From NCBI RefSeq assembly GCF_024494645.1, contig NZ_JANHDJ010000009.1:1-58793 (forward strand): a stretch of DNA of 58,793 nt, in the 5' to 3' direction. Source of the stretch: Halohasta litorea (GTDB taxonomy: Archaea; Halobacteriota; Halobacteria; Halobacteriales; Haloferacaceae). Under the pieces are notes generated by a model. That model saw only the letters and a program-made list of their open reading frames with translations, was not told the origin of the DNA and ran no database searches. Made by a program: the position numbers and the translations under genes. Shown here piece after piece: positions 18,344 through 27,087 of this stretch. Within the stretch, counting starts at the first letter, position 1. Each line of letters begins with the position of its first letter.

Positions 18344-19129
18344 TCACACTTCGAGTTCGATGTTCACCGTCTTGGTCTGTTGCTCCTCCGGACTGAGTAC
18401 GTCGGAGACAAACTGCGTGGCGAGCCACGCTTCGGCTCGTGTCAGGCGGTACTGGAGCGTCGAATTCGGCACATCGAGTTTCTCCGAGATCTCCTGAACT
18501 GTGTGCTTTCTCGGCTTTTGATAGTACCCGTATTCGACAGCTGCTTCCAGTGCTGCCTGCTGTTCAGGCGGAAGTCCATCTTCATTTATACCGATACCTG
18601 TGTTGACCCAGCACTCTGGGTCGCTGAGTCGCTGGACGCTGAGTGAGAGACCGTCCTGCAACCCGTCATTCAGCTCCTCGTAAATCGCACCGACAGTCTC
18701 CTCATCGTCAATAAGGAGTCGCCACTGATACTGATGCCCCCGGCGCTCGGCCTGCATGAGGAGACCATCACCGATGTGTTTCGCGGCTACATACGGTATC
18801 GACCGGACGCCGTCTCTCTCCTTACGGCAAGCGTAGACAATCCGGCTGTCAGGCGTCCTTGCAAGGATCTCGTGAGTACTCTCGATGGCTGGCGACCCGC
18901 ACATCCCGATTACTTCGTTACAGACGCTAGCGTGGTTGAGGCGCTCATCGAACTCCTCAAGCACGTCAGGTGGACCGGACATTCGGTCAAGCCGCCACAT
19001 GGATTCCGTTGTCGCATGGATAGCGATTGTCTGAGAATGGAGGTTCGAATTCTCGATGAAGTGGTCCATGAACTCGTCAACTCCTTTCTCGTATTCGACA
19101 GTGAAAGCGAACTCGCGCACAAGTACCAA
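18344..19129 (-). CDS. Bat-type HTH_10 transcriptional regulator
   Basis: The 261-residue protein ends in the HTH_10 domain of bacterio-opsin-activator-like regulators: LPPEQQAALEAAVEYGYYQ, then HTVQEISEKLDVPNSTLQYR and LTRAEAWLATQFV (residues about 190-245). The N-terminal half is an ACT/GAF-like sensory region without an obvious ligand motif. It lies about 120 bases downstream of the Old Yellow Enzyme gene on the same strand, so it may control that flavoenzyme. Such pairs occur often in haloarchaea. The ligand is unknown. Confidence 0.85.
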   Translation of the reverse strand: MVLVREFAFTVEYEKGVDEFMDHFIENSNLHSQTIAIHATTESMWRLDRMSGPPDVLEEFDERLNHASVCNEVIGMCGSPAIESTHEILARTPDSRIVYACRKERDGVRSIPYVAAKHIGDGLLMQAERRGHQYQWRLLIDDEETVGAIYEELNDGLQDGLSLSVQRLSDPECWVNTGIGINEDGLPPEQQAALEAAVEYGYYQKPRKHTVQEISEKLDVPNSTLQYRLTRAEAWLATQFVSDVLSPEEQQTKTVNIELEV

Positions 19130-19246
19130 TTATGGGCTACAACCCTTTAGCTTCTTTTGGAATATACCAACCGAGTCCCGTTATGTGAACGCGCCACGAT
19201 AGAGTACTACCAACAGGGTTGATGGCCGTGATGCGGTGGGATGCGC

Positions 19247-20350
19247 TTAGAACCCGAGCCCGCGACGGTATTGTGGCGGTCCCTGGATTTCTTCTGTCGC
19301 GTCGAGGGCTTGTGCAGCGTGAAGTGAGAAGTACGGGTCCCGGAGGTGTTCACGAGCAAGGATAGTGAGGTCAGCACGGTCGTTGCCGATGATTTCCTCG
19401 GCTTGCTCAGGGGTGGTGATCCCTCCAACTGTCCCGACTGCGATATCGGACCCAGTTTCCTCACGCACTTGTTCGGCAAGCGGCAATTGGGAAACCGATC
19501 CCACGTTCGGGAGCTGCTCATCGGGATGCAGCTCACCACTGGAGACATCGATCAGGTCTACACCGATTTCGGAGAGCTGGCTCGTCAGTTCGACCGATTC
19601 CTCAATCGTCCACGAGTCCCTATCAGGAAGCCAATCAGTCCCGGAAATCCGGACGAAGACGGGTTTGTCCTCGGGCCATACATCACGAACAGTCTCCGCA
19701 ACTTGTCGGACGAGACGGGTCCGGTTCGTGAAGCTCCCGCCGTAGTCGTCATCGCGTTTGTTCGTAACCGGCGAGAGAAATTCGTGGAGCAAGTACCCGT
19801 GAGCGGCATGGATTTCCACGATTTCGAACCCCGCATCAAGCGCATACTCGGCTCCTTGTCGATAGTTCTCGACGAACGCTTCGATGTCCGCTTGCGTCAT
19901 CTTCCGCAGTTCTGGTGACTCGCTCTCGTAGGGATAAGGCTCTTCGCTCGGAGCAAGCACTTCCCACCCGCCCTCATCAGGTTGGAGGGGAGCGCTTCCC
20001 TCCCACGGTCGGCTCTTGCTCGCCTTTCGGCCCGCATGAGCAAGTTGGATCGCAGGGATACTGCCCTGATTACTGATGAACTCAGTTGTTGAAGCGAGCG
20101 AATCAGCGTGTTCTTGACTCCAGATACCCAGATCATATGGTGTGATCCGTCCCCGTTTCTCAACAGCGGCTGCTTCAGCCATCACGATCCCGGCACCGCC
20201 GACGGCCCGGGACCCAAGGTGGACGTGATGCCAATCAGTTGCAATACCATCACGATCCTCAGCAGAGTACTGGCACATTGGCGAGACCATGATCCGATTC
20301 GGGATCGTCGTCCCACGGAGCTCTAATGGGGAGAACAGTGGCGAACTCAT
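19247..20350 (-). CDS. NADH:flavin oxidoreductase, Old Yellow Enzyme family (YqjM-like)
   Basis: The 367-residue protein is a full TIM-barrel OYE. It starts [32 protein letters not shown]-like (Cys in MCQYS, typical of the YqjM subgroup), has [10 protein letters not shown], the substrate-binding [14 protein letters not shown] (His-x-x-His), KRDDDYGGS and near the end [16 protein letters not shown] with LAREHLRDP. These enzymes reduce activated C=C bonds or nitro groups with NAD(P)H and FMN, in the cytoplasm. The Bat-type regulator just downstream suggests inducible control by an electrophilic compound. Confidence 0.9.
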   Translation of the reverse strand: [367 protein letters not shown]

Positions 20351-20945
20351 GGATACCCTGCCCGCTTCTCAATAGCACGTCGTTCAGATTCAAACATTCT
20401 CACACTCATTCCACTCTCAGAGAAGAGCGGATACTGGATATGAGTTCGTTTGGAATATCCCAACACTCAGTATCGACGATGACGTCTGCATTTAGCTCGC
20501 GTTCCAAATCGTGTATCGGGAAAGCGTCACCCTGATATCGTACAGCAAATCTCGCTATTGAATGCGGGCAATGTGCAAAATACGCGTTCGCAGTCTTGCA
20601 ACCTTCTCGTCACAGACCGCGCGAACGATGGGGTAGTTCTGCTTGTCGGAGAATACACCATCCTACGACCCGGAATGGATCGTACACGGATCACCGACTT
20701 GTTGTACAAGTCGTGAACGAATCCTACAGTCTGCCCCAGTTACGTAGGTGATTGTTGGCACTCCATGTTAGAAAATCTAACAGGACCAACATATAGACTG
20801 TAATCAGTGGAACACAGGGTGTTCTGGGCGACAGATTTCGGGTACAATATTAAATTGATAGCCCATTATGCAATTGAATTATAAATAACTGGTCCTTTTA
20901 ATATACCTTTATTACTAAAATTGGCTTATTAGCTAATTAGTGACA
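20351..20945. other. Gene-poor interval with a short coding-like relic
   Basis: No intact gene is seen. At about 20535-20718 on the plus strand an open frame reads NLLVTDRANDGVVLLVGEY and TILRPGMDRTRITDLLYKS, ending in a stop. This resembles at both DNA and peptide level a stretch at about 22105-22175 on the other side of the histidine kinase. The last 120 bases (AT-rich, ttttaatatacc) likely hold the kinase promoter. Confidence 0.3.
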
Positions 20946-21977
20946 ATGGATAAAATATCACCCCCCACTATTCTAAATACACTTGATATTGCTGTTACTA
21001 TCCATCATCCAAAGACTGGAGCTATTTTGGGCGTTAATACTGCCAAAGAACGACTGTACGGATACTCCGAAGACGAGTTCCTCGATATGACAGTCGGAGA
21101 CTATAGTGCAGATGATGCTAAATTCACACATGAACAAGCGACACAGCTAATAAACGCTGCTGCGAGCGGAACTCCACAATCGTTCGAATGGCACGTTAAA
21201 CGACCTAACGGGAAGTTGTTTTGGGCTCATGTTCAATTACACGCTTGTTCTATTGATGGTAGAGAGTGCGTCGTCGCCACTAGCCAAGAGATCACCACAT
21301 TCAAAGAAAAAGAACGCCGTCTCAGATTATTTTATCGAATATTCCGACACAACCTTCGGAACGACATGAACATCATTCTCGGATACTCCGAGCAGCTTGA
21401 GCAAGCGATCGAGGATGACGATCTCGAAATGCAGATTCAAACGATAAATAATACAGCAAAAAAAGTCGCATCCTTGAGTGATTCCGTAACTGAGATCGAG
21501 CAAATAACGAATCGAACACTCGCTGATCGATCACCAACCAAGGTTATGACTGTAATTGAAGATGTTGCATCAGAGTTCCGTGAATCCCATCCACAGATCA
21601 CAGTAACTACTAGCGGCGCTGAAGATGTATGGGTGAATGCTGATGATAATCTCCGTGTTGCATTCAGACAGATCCTCGATAATGCAGTTGAGCACAATGA
21701 TCGTGAGCAACCAACACTATCGGTAACAATCAATAAACTTGAAGAGCGTGAGCAGGCTCAAATTGAGATTGCTGACAATGGGCCGGGTATGCCAGATGTC
21801 GAGTCACAAATCTTTGAGAACGAAGATGAACTGACGAGCGTCTCGCACAGCTCTGGGATCGGATTATGGATTATCAAGTTTTGTGCTGAATCCCTGGGTG
21901 GCTATGTTAACGTTGAGGACAACGAACCACGGGGAAGCGTTGTCAAGTTCACGCTTCCACTACTATCTGAATATTAG
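20946..21977 (+). CDS. PAS-domain sensor histidine kinase
   Basis: The protein of 343 residues begins MDKISPPTILNTLDIAVTI. A GTG at 20940 would add two residues. Residues about 15-125 form a PAS domain (GILGVNTAKERLYGYSEDEF-like with GRECVVATSQEITTFKE at its end). The H-box is FRHNLRNDMNIILGYSEQL. The ATPase domain shows the N-box ILDNAVEHND, DNGPGMPDVE and SSGIGLWIIKF. No membrane helix is present, so it is a soluble kinase. There is no adjacent response regulator, and the signal and target are unknown. Confidence 0.88.
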   Translation: MDKISPPTILNTLDIAVTIHHPKTGAILGVNTAKERLYGYSEDEFLDMTVGDYSADDAKFTHEQATQLINAAASGTPQSFEWHVKRPNGKLFWAHVQLHACSIDGRECVVATSQEITTFKEKERRLRLFYRIFRHNLRNDMNIILGYSEQLEQAIEDDDLEMQIQTINNTAKKVASLSDSVTEIEQITNRTLADRSPTKVMTVIEDVASEFRESHPQITVTTSGAEDVWVNADDNLRVAFRQILDNAVEHNDREQPTLSVTINKLEEREQAQIEIADNGPGMPDVESQIFENEDELTSVSHSSGIGLWIIKFCAESLGGYVNVEDNEPRGSVVKFTLPLLSEY

Positions 21978-22065
21978 ACTGTTACCCCTATTCCTGTATT
22001 AGTTGACATTAGTCACCAAATCAGAGAGTCTGATTACCACCCGAAATAGAGCGAAATAACAGGTT

Positions 22066-22251
22066 TTGAGTCAGTATATCCCGGCAGTCGATGGGTTAGA
22101 TCTGGTTGTCGGAGAACTTCTCATTCTACGACAAGAGGGAAGTTACATACCAACGACTGATCTGCTGAACGAGTTGCTCTACTTAGAGCGCGTATCTCGC
22201 GACGGAAGTCACACCGCAGCCCGCACAGTCGGAGGAATTGATGAGAAGTAG
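22066..22251 (+). other. Short coding-like relic related to sequence at 20.6 kb
   Basis: A 61-codon open frame reads LDLVVGELLILRQEGSYI and PTTDLLNELLYLERVSRD. The core matches the relic near 20.65 kb in DNA (shared gtcggagaa and cat-ctacgac blocks) and peptide (VGEYTILRPGM, TDLLYKS). Both flank the histidine kinase gene. I cannot assign a family, and either copy may be a fragment of a longer lost gene. Confidence 0.25.
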
Positions 22252-22899
22252 TCACGACGGTACGAATAGCCGGAACGGACGAAAAAACCGGGCCAGAGCG
22301 CGCCGGGTGTTGTCCCTGACGAACGCCCACGCCCCGATTTTCGACTCGTCGAGATGCCACTGACTGCCCTCCCTGTAGGCGGTATTCGCCTGCTCGTGGT
22401 AGTCCAGTGCCCTGCGGACACGTGACTCGGTCATGTCACAGGCATCAGCAAGCTCCGGGACCGTCTTCGGGCCGTCCTTCAGTTCCTCGGCGACGAGGTG
22501 GCCGACCTGCATCGACAGAAATACATCACTGGAGTCGGCGTCAGCCATCCCGTCTTCGCCCGACCAGATGCCTTCCCGGAGGCTATAGAGTGCGTCCAAC
22601 ATAAGCCAGCTACCGCCGCCGACTCCGACCGCGGCGACTGTCGCGTCTCCTTGCGCCCAATAGGCAACCCCACCGGCAGCTACGGCAACGAGGCCGAGCA
22701 TGAGTCGGAAATGGCGTTCATCCAGTCCGGGCAGCGGACGTGCGAGTTCGGCGGATTCACCCACGAGCACGACAACTGTGACGACGATTGCCTGCGACCA
22801 AGTGAAACCGAACGCGATACCGAACAGCGCGATCAGCCCCACGGCGTAGGCGGCACGGCGAACGGGGCTGGTGCCCAGCAGAGAGTCAGTCAGGGACAT
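22252..22899 (-). CDS. Membrane protein with C-terminal winged HTH
   Basis: The 215-residue protein has four hydrophobic segments in its first half (AAYAVGLIALFGIAFGFTW, AIVVTVVVLVG, LMLGLVAVAAGGVAYWA, AAVGVGGGSWLMLDALY). A cytoplasmic winged HTH follows (VGHLVAEELKDGPKTVPELA then MTESRVRRALDYHEQANTAY, residues about 130-190). Membrane-anchored HTH proteins of this build are frequent in haloarchaea and presumably sense membrane or external signals. It stands alone on the minus strand between degraded regions. No target gene is evident. Confidence 0.65.
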   Translation of the reverse strand: MSLTDSLLGTSPVRRAAYAVGLIALFGIAFGFTWSQAIVVTVVVLVGESAELARPLPGLDERHFRLMLGLVAVAAGGVAYWAQGDATVAAVGVGGGSWLMLDALYSLREGIWSGEDGMADADSSDVFLSMQVGHLVAEELKDGPKTVPELADACDMTESRVRRALDYHEQANTAYREGSQWHLDESKIGAWAFVRDNTRRALARFFRPFRLFVPS

Positions 22900-23366
22900 T
22901 GTGTGTCAGGAAAGGACCCGATTCTTAAAACAGCCGGGACATGGTTTCATCCTCGGAATCACCAATGCGGATGTGTCGTTGCTGAATACAGAAACTGTCG
23001 AGAGCCGTTGGCACCTGATGATAGTCGCTCTAAATCTGGCACGCCACTACTGTCAGAATATGAATGGACTTCTGACCGATGTGTATTGCCACACTCTACA
23101 TCTAACGATTAGCTGTATCACCCCTACTCGCGATTGAGGAATCCAACAGAGCCACAGGACAATCTCTACTGGTCGGTTAGACGGACTCTTGAGCGTCTCC
23201 GGGTATTCTTCTGTAATGGTTACGACTCGCGAGTCTTGGCACAGCGTCTTTCGACGAATCGCACACCAGCACGTCGAGTGGCCTGCATATGACTCGACAC
23301 CGCTGTACGATTGCACTTCGATTGTCGGGTTAGAACCGGATGTTCGAGTCGTCTCGGGTGTCTGGT
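22900..23366. other. Gene-poor interval
   Basis: Only short, unconvincing frames are present on both strands. A plus-strand stretch near 23215-23425 stays open (VTTRESWHSVFRRIAHQHV) but has no recognised homology and no partner. It is probably decayed DNA between two fragments. Confidence 0.35.
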
Positions 23367-23582
23367 TTACCCATCCAGGAAGCGGCTCAAATAATCTTGA
23401 TCAAAGCGGATCAGTAGGTTGCTAACTGCCGGTGGGCCGTTTTCGTATGGCTCAACCGCGATCACCGGCCATAACAGGAACCCAATATCGGCGTCTCCCC
23501 AAAGAACCGGGAACACGTCGACGATCGGATGCGAGAGCGCTCCGATATCGAAGGCGCACTCCAGGTGAGTGAGGAGACACAA
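23367..23582 (-). pseudogene. Fragment of a DUF457-type membrane metal-dependent hydrolase
   Basis: The minus-strand peptide GALSHPIVDVFPVLWGDADI and FLLWPVIAVEPYENGPP resembles the C-terminal part of haloarchaeal DUF457 (YdjM-like) membrane-bound hydrolases, which contain a SHxxxDxxP motif before a transmembrane segment. The N-terminal half is missing, and the start overlaps the beginning of the HtrA-like fragment on the other strand. It is a relic created by a rearrangement joining the two gene pieces at about 23560. Confidence 0.4.
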
Positions 23583-23840
23583 GTCGTCGACAATACACTC
23601 GTTCCAGTCGGTGGCGACGTTATGACCGCAATCGATGGGACAGAACTCCTCACAGAGGAAGATCTCGGAAGTTACCTTGCACTACAGACTCATCCAAGAG
23701 ACACAGTGGAGTGGAATATACTGCGTGATGGGGCTGAACAAACAGTTGATCTTCAACTTGAGACACGACCAGAAGAAATCACGGAGTGGCTTTATTTTGT
23801 AATCGTGATTGTAGGTGGCCTGATTTCTGGTATTAATTAA
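23560..23840 (+). pseudogene. PDZ-domain C-terminal fragment of an HtrA-like serine protease
   Basis: The frame reads VPVGGDVMTAIDGTELLTEE, then DLGSYLALQTHPRDTVEWNI and LRDGAEQTVDLQLETRP, the typical last two-thirds of a PDZ domain from trypsin-like secreted proteases of the DegP/HtrA group. A hydrophobic tail follows (WLYFVIVIVGGLISGIN), unusual for this family and perhaps out of original context. The protease domain is absent. The ATG nearest the frame start (23529) lies in unrelated sequence. Confidence 0.5.
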
Positions 23841-24181
23841 TTCATATGAGTACTTTTCGAGAATTCGAAATATCTACTCTCTGATGGAATAGGAGTGTCT
23901 TAGATGGGTTAGTGATTGATTAAGGCATTACGGAAACCAATCTGACCCATCCAAAGATCCTGTCTGCATAGAGACGTAAAAAATTGATCCACGATAGACA
24001 ATATGACGTGTTTATTATATCAATTTAGCAAAAAGAGCTGTTGTTGATCTCCCAATACCCAGTAATCGAATTATTTTAAGCCCAATTATTTGACTCAATG
24101 ATATACTTAGAGTCTGTGATCAGCGCTGTGTGGATTTTCTATTCCGAGCTCATATTCTAATTAACGGTGACGTACGAAAGC
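23841..24181. other. AT-rich interval with no gene seen
   Basis: About 340 AT-rich bases hold many stops in all frames. I see no repeat or RNA gene. Confidence 0.4.
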
Positions 24182-24355
24182 TCACCGCTCGAAAGCGTCC
24201 CCCTCGAACCAGAGATATGCAACACCGATCAAAGCGTATGCCAAGCCAAGAAGGGCAAAGACAAGATTATTGTTGAGACTGCCAAGACCTGCTTGCAGGA
24301 GACCTATGGCGACCATTACAACCCCGAGGACTCGCCGCAGTTGTGGTTTCTCCAT
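24182..24355 (-). CDS. Small two-helix membrane protein
   Basis: From the ATG at 24355 the protein has 57 residues, MEKPQLRRVLGVVMVAIGLL and then VFALLGLAYALIGVAYLWFE, with two predicted membrane helices and a charged tail. An earlier ATG at 24403 adds 16 non-hydrophobic residues and seems less likely. Small proteins like this are common in haloarchaea, with unknown function. It ends divergently close to degraded DNA. Confidence 0.5.
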   Translation of the reverse strand: MEKPQLRRVLGVVMVAIGLLQAGLGSLNNNLVFALLGLAYALIGVAYLWFEGDAFER

Positions 24356-24439
24356 ATCGAGTATGGGACTTGTGGAAGTGTTGTTAAACACAACGTTCTG
24401 CACTTACTAATCCAACCTGTCCGGCATATGGTTCAAGGC

Positions 24440-24640
24440 CAACAGGGACGCGAACGCGGCATGGAACAACCATTCTCGCGGCATCAAGCAGTTAGGAGAG
24501 GGACACTCCGAAGGAACGCCTGTGGAGACTGCGCTCCCTGTGGATACACCCGTATCTGCAAAGCGCGTCGTGGAAGCAGGAAACCCCACCCTCAAGAAAG
24601 CGGCAGTAGCCGCTGAGTAGGGTGGGGTAGTTCACTAGCT
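24440..24640 (+). mobile_element. Solo right end of a tnpB element (C-terminal relic plus stem)
   Basis: The frame DANAAWNN, then EGHSEGTPVETALPVDTP and VSAKRVVEAGNPTLKK, is the C-terminal tail of a TnpB whose last RuvC Asp is in DANAA. It is nearly the same DNA as the end of the tnpB at 7.85-8.03 kb, including gtagttcac. The terminal stem ccccaccct (584-592) / agggtgggg (619-627) is perfect and differs in sequence from that of the 8-kb copy while keeping pairing. No upstream tnpB remains. This could still encode the guide RNA scaffold. Confidence 0.7.
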
Positions 24641-24734
24641 ATGTGACTTCAATGTAGATGGTCTGAGTAAATCTAGCTGTTCATGCGAGTTCAAAGGGTG
24701 AGCATTAAATCTCCAAGACTCGTTGGTTTTAGTG

Positions 24735-25127
24735 ATGTCAGATACTGACACTACTGATGAAAATGCACCGTCGACGTTAGGGAGAGTTCTCTTTGCATGT
24801 GGACTCACAATCCTTGCAGTTCGTAACCTCACAAACCTCGATGGACGGGTTGCCTATGCGGAGGCTAAAGGAGTCCCAGCTGCAGACAAACTTGTCCCAG
24901 TATCAAGTGGACTCCTCCTCGGCGGGAGTCTTGGGGTTGGGCTCTGGAAACTCCCGAAACTTGCAGCCGGGAGTGTTGCTGCATTCTTTATTGGAGTCAC
25001 ACCAGCCATGCACGACTTTTGGGCTGTCGACTCCGAATCACGTGGTGAGGAGCTTACGTCATTCCTCCAGAATCTCACGCTCCTTGGTGCTGCAATCGCA
25101 TTCTTCAAACAAGCCAGTCAAAACTAA
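24735..25127 (+). CDS. DoxX-like membrane protein
   Basis: The protein has 130 residues from the ATG at 24735. After an acidic N-terminus it shows the DoxX layout of four helices: LGRVLFACGLTILAVRNLTN, then VPAADKLVPVSSGLLLGGSL, GVGLWKLPKLAAGSVAAFFI and a final LTLLGAAIAFF. The PAMHDFWAVD segment between helices 3 and 4 is typical. DoxX-family proteins are small integral membrane proteins linked to quinone or redox functions in some organisms. The role here is unknown. Confidence 0.75.
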   Translation: MSDTDTTDENAPSTLGRVLFACGLTILAVRNLTNLDGRVAYAEAKGVPAADKLVPVSSGLLLGGSLGVGLWKLPKLAAGSVAAFFIGVTPAMHDFWAVDSESRGEELTSFLQNLTLLGAAIAFFKQASQN

Positions 25128-25229
25128 CAAAGGACGTCCAAGACTGCACCTCTATATCTTGCACGCTAACTGGTAGCAATTCACCAGACATTCTGTTGTT
25201 TCATTGGATCAGCCATGATAGAGTAATGA

Positions 25230-25246
25230 GGCTCTGTTGAAATCCT
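25230..25246 (+). repeat. Solo terminal repeat of the 43.7-kb IS5-type element
   Basis: The 17-base ggctctgttgaaatcct is identical to the inverted-repeat end at 43687-43703. A second, imperfect copy (ggctctgttgaaaccct) lies at 32245. No transposase is nearby, so this is an end left by a lost element. The 25247-25455 stretch that follows has no recognisable gene. Confidence 0.65.
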
Positions 25247-25455
25247 ATCGTTCCAACATTTGCCTCGCTGGAATAGCCATTAGGTAGGTGTGCGTGTTGA
25301 CCATGGCGTCTGCAACGCTGCCTAGAACGGAGCGTGGTTTGCGCTCCACAGTGCTTTATACAAGAGATGCGATTGGTACCGTAGAGATCAACCCACTCAT
25401 CTTCACGGTGGATAACAGAAGCTATAGACAAACTAGGTGAGTAGATAGCGTTGAA

Positions 25456-25779
25456 ATGTCGTGGTATATCCTGATACTCGCAAGCTTGTTCGAGATCTGC
25501 TGGGCAATCGGACTTGAATACTCGGACGGACTCTCGAAAACAGTGCCGGCCCTCGGCACCGGTATTGCCCTCATCATTAGTATGGTACTGCTGGCACAGG
25601 CTGTCAAAAACCTCCCCATAGGCACTGCATACGCTGTCTGGACAGGTATCGGAGCCGTTGGGACAGCCACACTTGGAATCATCCTCTTTGACGAACCAGC
25701 CTCCCTCACTCGAATTCTGTTCATCGGCGTAATCGTCGTCGGCATCGTCGGTCTCCACTTCGCTTCTGGTGGCCACTAA
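25456..25779 (+). CDS. Small multidrug resistance family exporter (SugE/Gdx-like)
   Basis: The 107-residue protein has four transmembrane helices and the essential Glu at residue 13 (LASLFEICWAIGLEYSDG). The GTAYAVWTGIGAVGTATLGI helix is typical of SMR proteins. The W-A-x-G-L motif after Glu and the lack of a paired partner gene favour the Gdx (guanidinium exporter) branch over EmrE-type drug pumps. It works as a dimeric proton antiporter in the cytoplasmic membrane. No riboswitch-like leader was recognised. Confidence 0.88.
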   Translation: MSWYILILASLFEICWAIGLEYSDGLSKTVPALGTGIALIISMVLLAQAVKNLPIGTAYAVWTGIGAVGTATLGIILFDEPASLTRILFIGVIVVGIVGLHFASGGH

Positions 25780-25826
25780 ATCGCCAGTATCGTTCCACGT
25801 CTCGATACATCTGAGCACAGGCATCG

Positions 25827-26732
25827 TTACATACGCACGCTCATTCTCCCAGACGATTCAAGAGAAAAGACACTGAAATTAATGGTACTCTGGGAGGATG
25901 CAACCTTAGTCTTCAACACGCAATTCCCCATCAAAATAATGTCAGAGCTAAGATATATATATCGATGACTCGCGTCATTACTATGAGCAGAATAGCCACA
26001 GTCTGTGCATTTCCAAACGTCGGCACCCATTTGTGTATATCCATGTCCAAGTTGGTTGCCATGGTCAACACCCCAAGTAAGTGAGCAGTTTGGACATTGG
26101 TCCGGTAGATACTTCGAGGTTGTACTGGCCTCCTTCTCGCTTGAGGGGCTATTCAAGAACTCTTTGTGTAGACTGAGGCTTTTGAGCAACTCTTGAGTGT
26201 CTTCGTGATTGATTGTTGAACCAATATGTTGGATTGGGATTCCCACTTTTTTGATGCGATCTTGGATTGTTTTCTTAAGCTCATCATCTGACTCCGAATC
26301 ACTTCGCTCAAGCGTAAACAACCGGGAATTCAATGCGTAGAACTCTTCGATAAGCGCGCTATAGATCCCGTATCGGAGGCGTTTTTCAATCATAGTTGTA
26401 AGCTCTTGTTTCGAAACGGGTCGAGTGACAGTTGCATCATACTCTTCTTCATAGAGCGCCTCGTCTACTGCCGACGTAGTAATTAATACAATCTGACAAG
26501 AAGGGTTGCGTGTCATAATATATCTCTGAATTTCGGAACCTTGATCGTTAAGTGCCGTCTGAGAGAGAATGACCAAGGCTACGCTTGAATCGAATTCCTG
26601 AAACACATCTTTTGGTTCTGTACCGAACTTTGTCGAGACAGTAGTTATCCACTGTGAAAATAAGTCTCGTTGTACGTCGTTTTCTTCGAGAAATAGAATA
26701 CTAACTTTGGAAAGTAGATCCGAATATTTCAT
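25827..26732 (-). CDS. HalX-like response-regulator-type protein with zinc ribbon
   Basis: The 301-residue protein has a receiver-like N-terminus (VSILFLEENDVQRDLFSQWI; acidic pair at the expected place) but the phospho-acceptor strand reads VALVILSQTAL, with Ser where Asp is expected. Residues about 115-170 resemble a HalX helical domain (TRPVSKQELTTMIEKRL, ALIEEFYALNSRLFTLE). Near the C-terminus is a zinc ribbon (CPNCSLTWG...CTDCGYSAH). It is probably a phosphorylation-independent pseudo-receiver regulator. The target is unknown. Confidence 0.65.
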   Translation of the reverse strand: MKYSDLLSKVSILFLEENDVQRDLFSQWITTVSTKFGTEPKDVFQEFDSSVALVILSQTALNDQGSEIQRYIMTRNPSCQIVLITTSAVDEALYEEEYDATVTRPVSKQELTTMIEKRLRYGIYSALIEEFYALNSRLFTLERSDSESDDELKKTIQDRIKKVGIPIQHIGSTINHEDTQELLKSLSLHKEFLNSPSSEKEASTTSKYLPDQCPNCSLTWGVDHGNQLGHGYTQMGADVWKCTDCGYSAHSNDASHRYIYLSSDIILMGNCVLKTKVASSQSTINFSVFSLESSGRMSVRM

Positions 26733-27087
26733 TTATACTGTTTATTTTGTTTGCTAAAACTAGTGTGTGGGGTATATCTCCCGGCTATTTCACAATATAT
26801 GTGGCATCAGAATTCCGGGCAACCAAGTAAGTCCCGAACAGTCTGGCTCTGCCCGAGAGTGTTTATCTTTGACGAAAGATACTCTATCCAATGAACACAA
26901 ATGACTTCCGCCCAAAATTTCAATATTGATAATGTACCTGGCGGCCAAGGAGACCACCGCGAATTAACTGCGAGATGATTCACTTCGAAGCGAACAGAAC
27001 GAAGGTATTTATCAATCGATCTGTTCTAAGGCTTCGGTAGCAACGTCACCGAGTTCTGCCTCTATTGTATTTAGACATTATTCGACT
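26733..27087. other. Gene-poor interval
   Basis: No intact gene is seen. The minus-strand frame near 27015-27075 ends NTIEAELGDVATEALEQID and looks like the last residues of a gene cut off by the IS5-type element that starts near 27088. A short plus-strand start (MNTNDFRPKFQY, about 26891) stops after 12 codons. Confidence 0.3.

Noticed and set aside
25247-25455. Guanidine riboswitch before the SMR exporter
   Set aside because: No recognisable riboswitch core. The stretch begins with an IS end and is otherwise unstructured to the eye.
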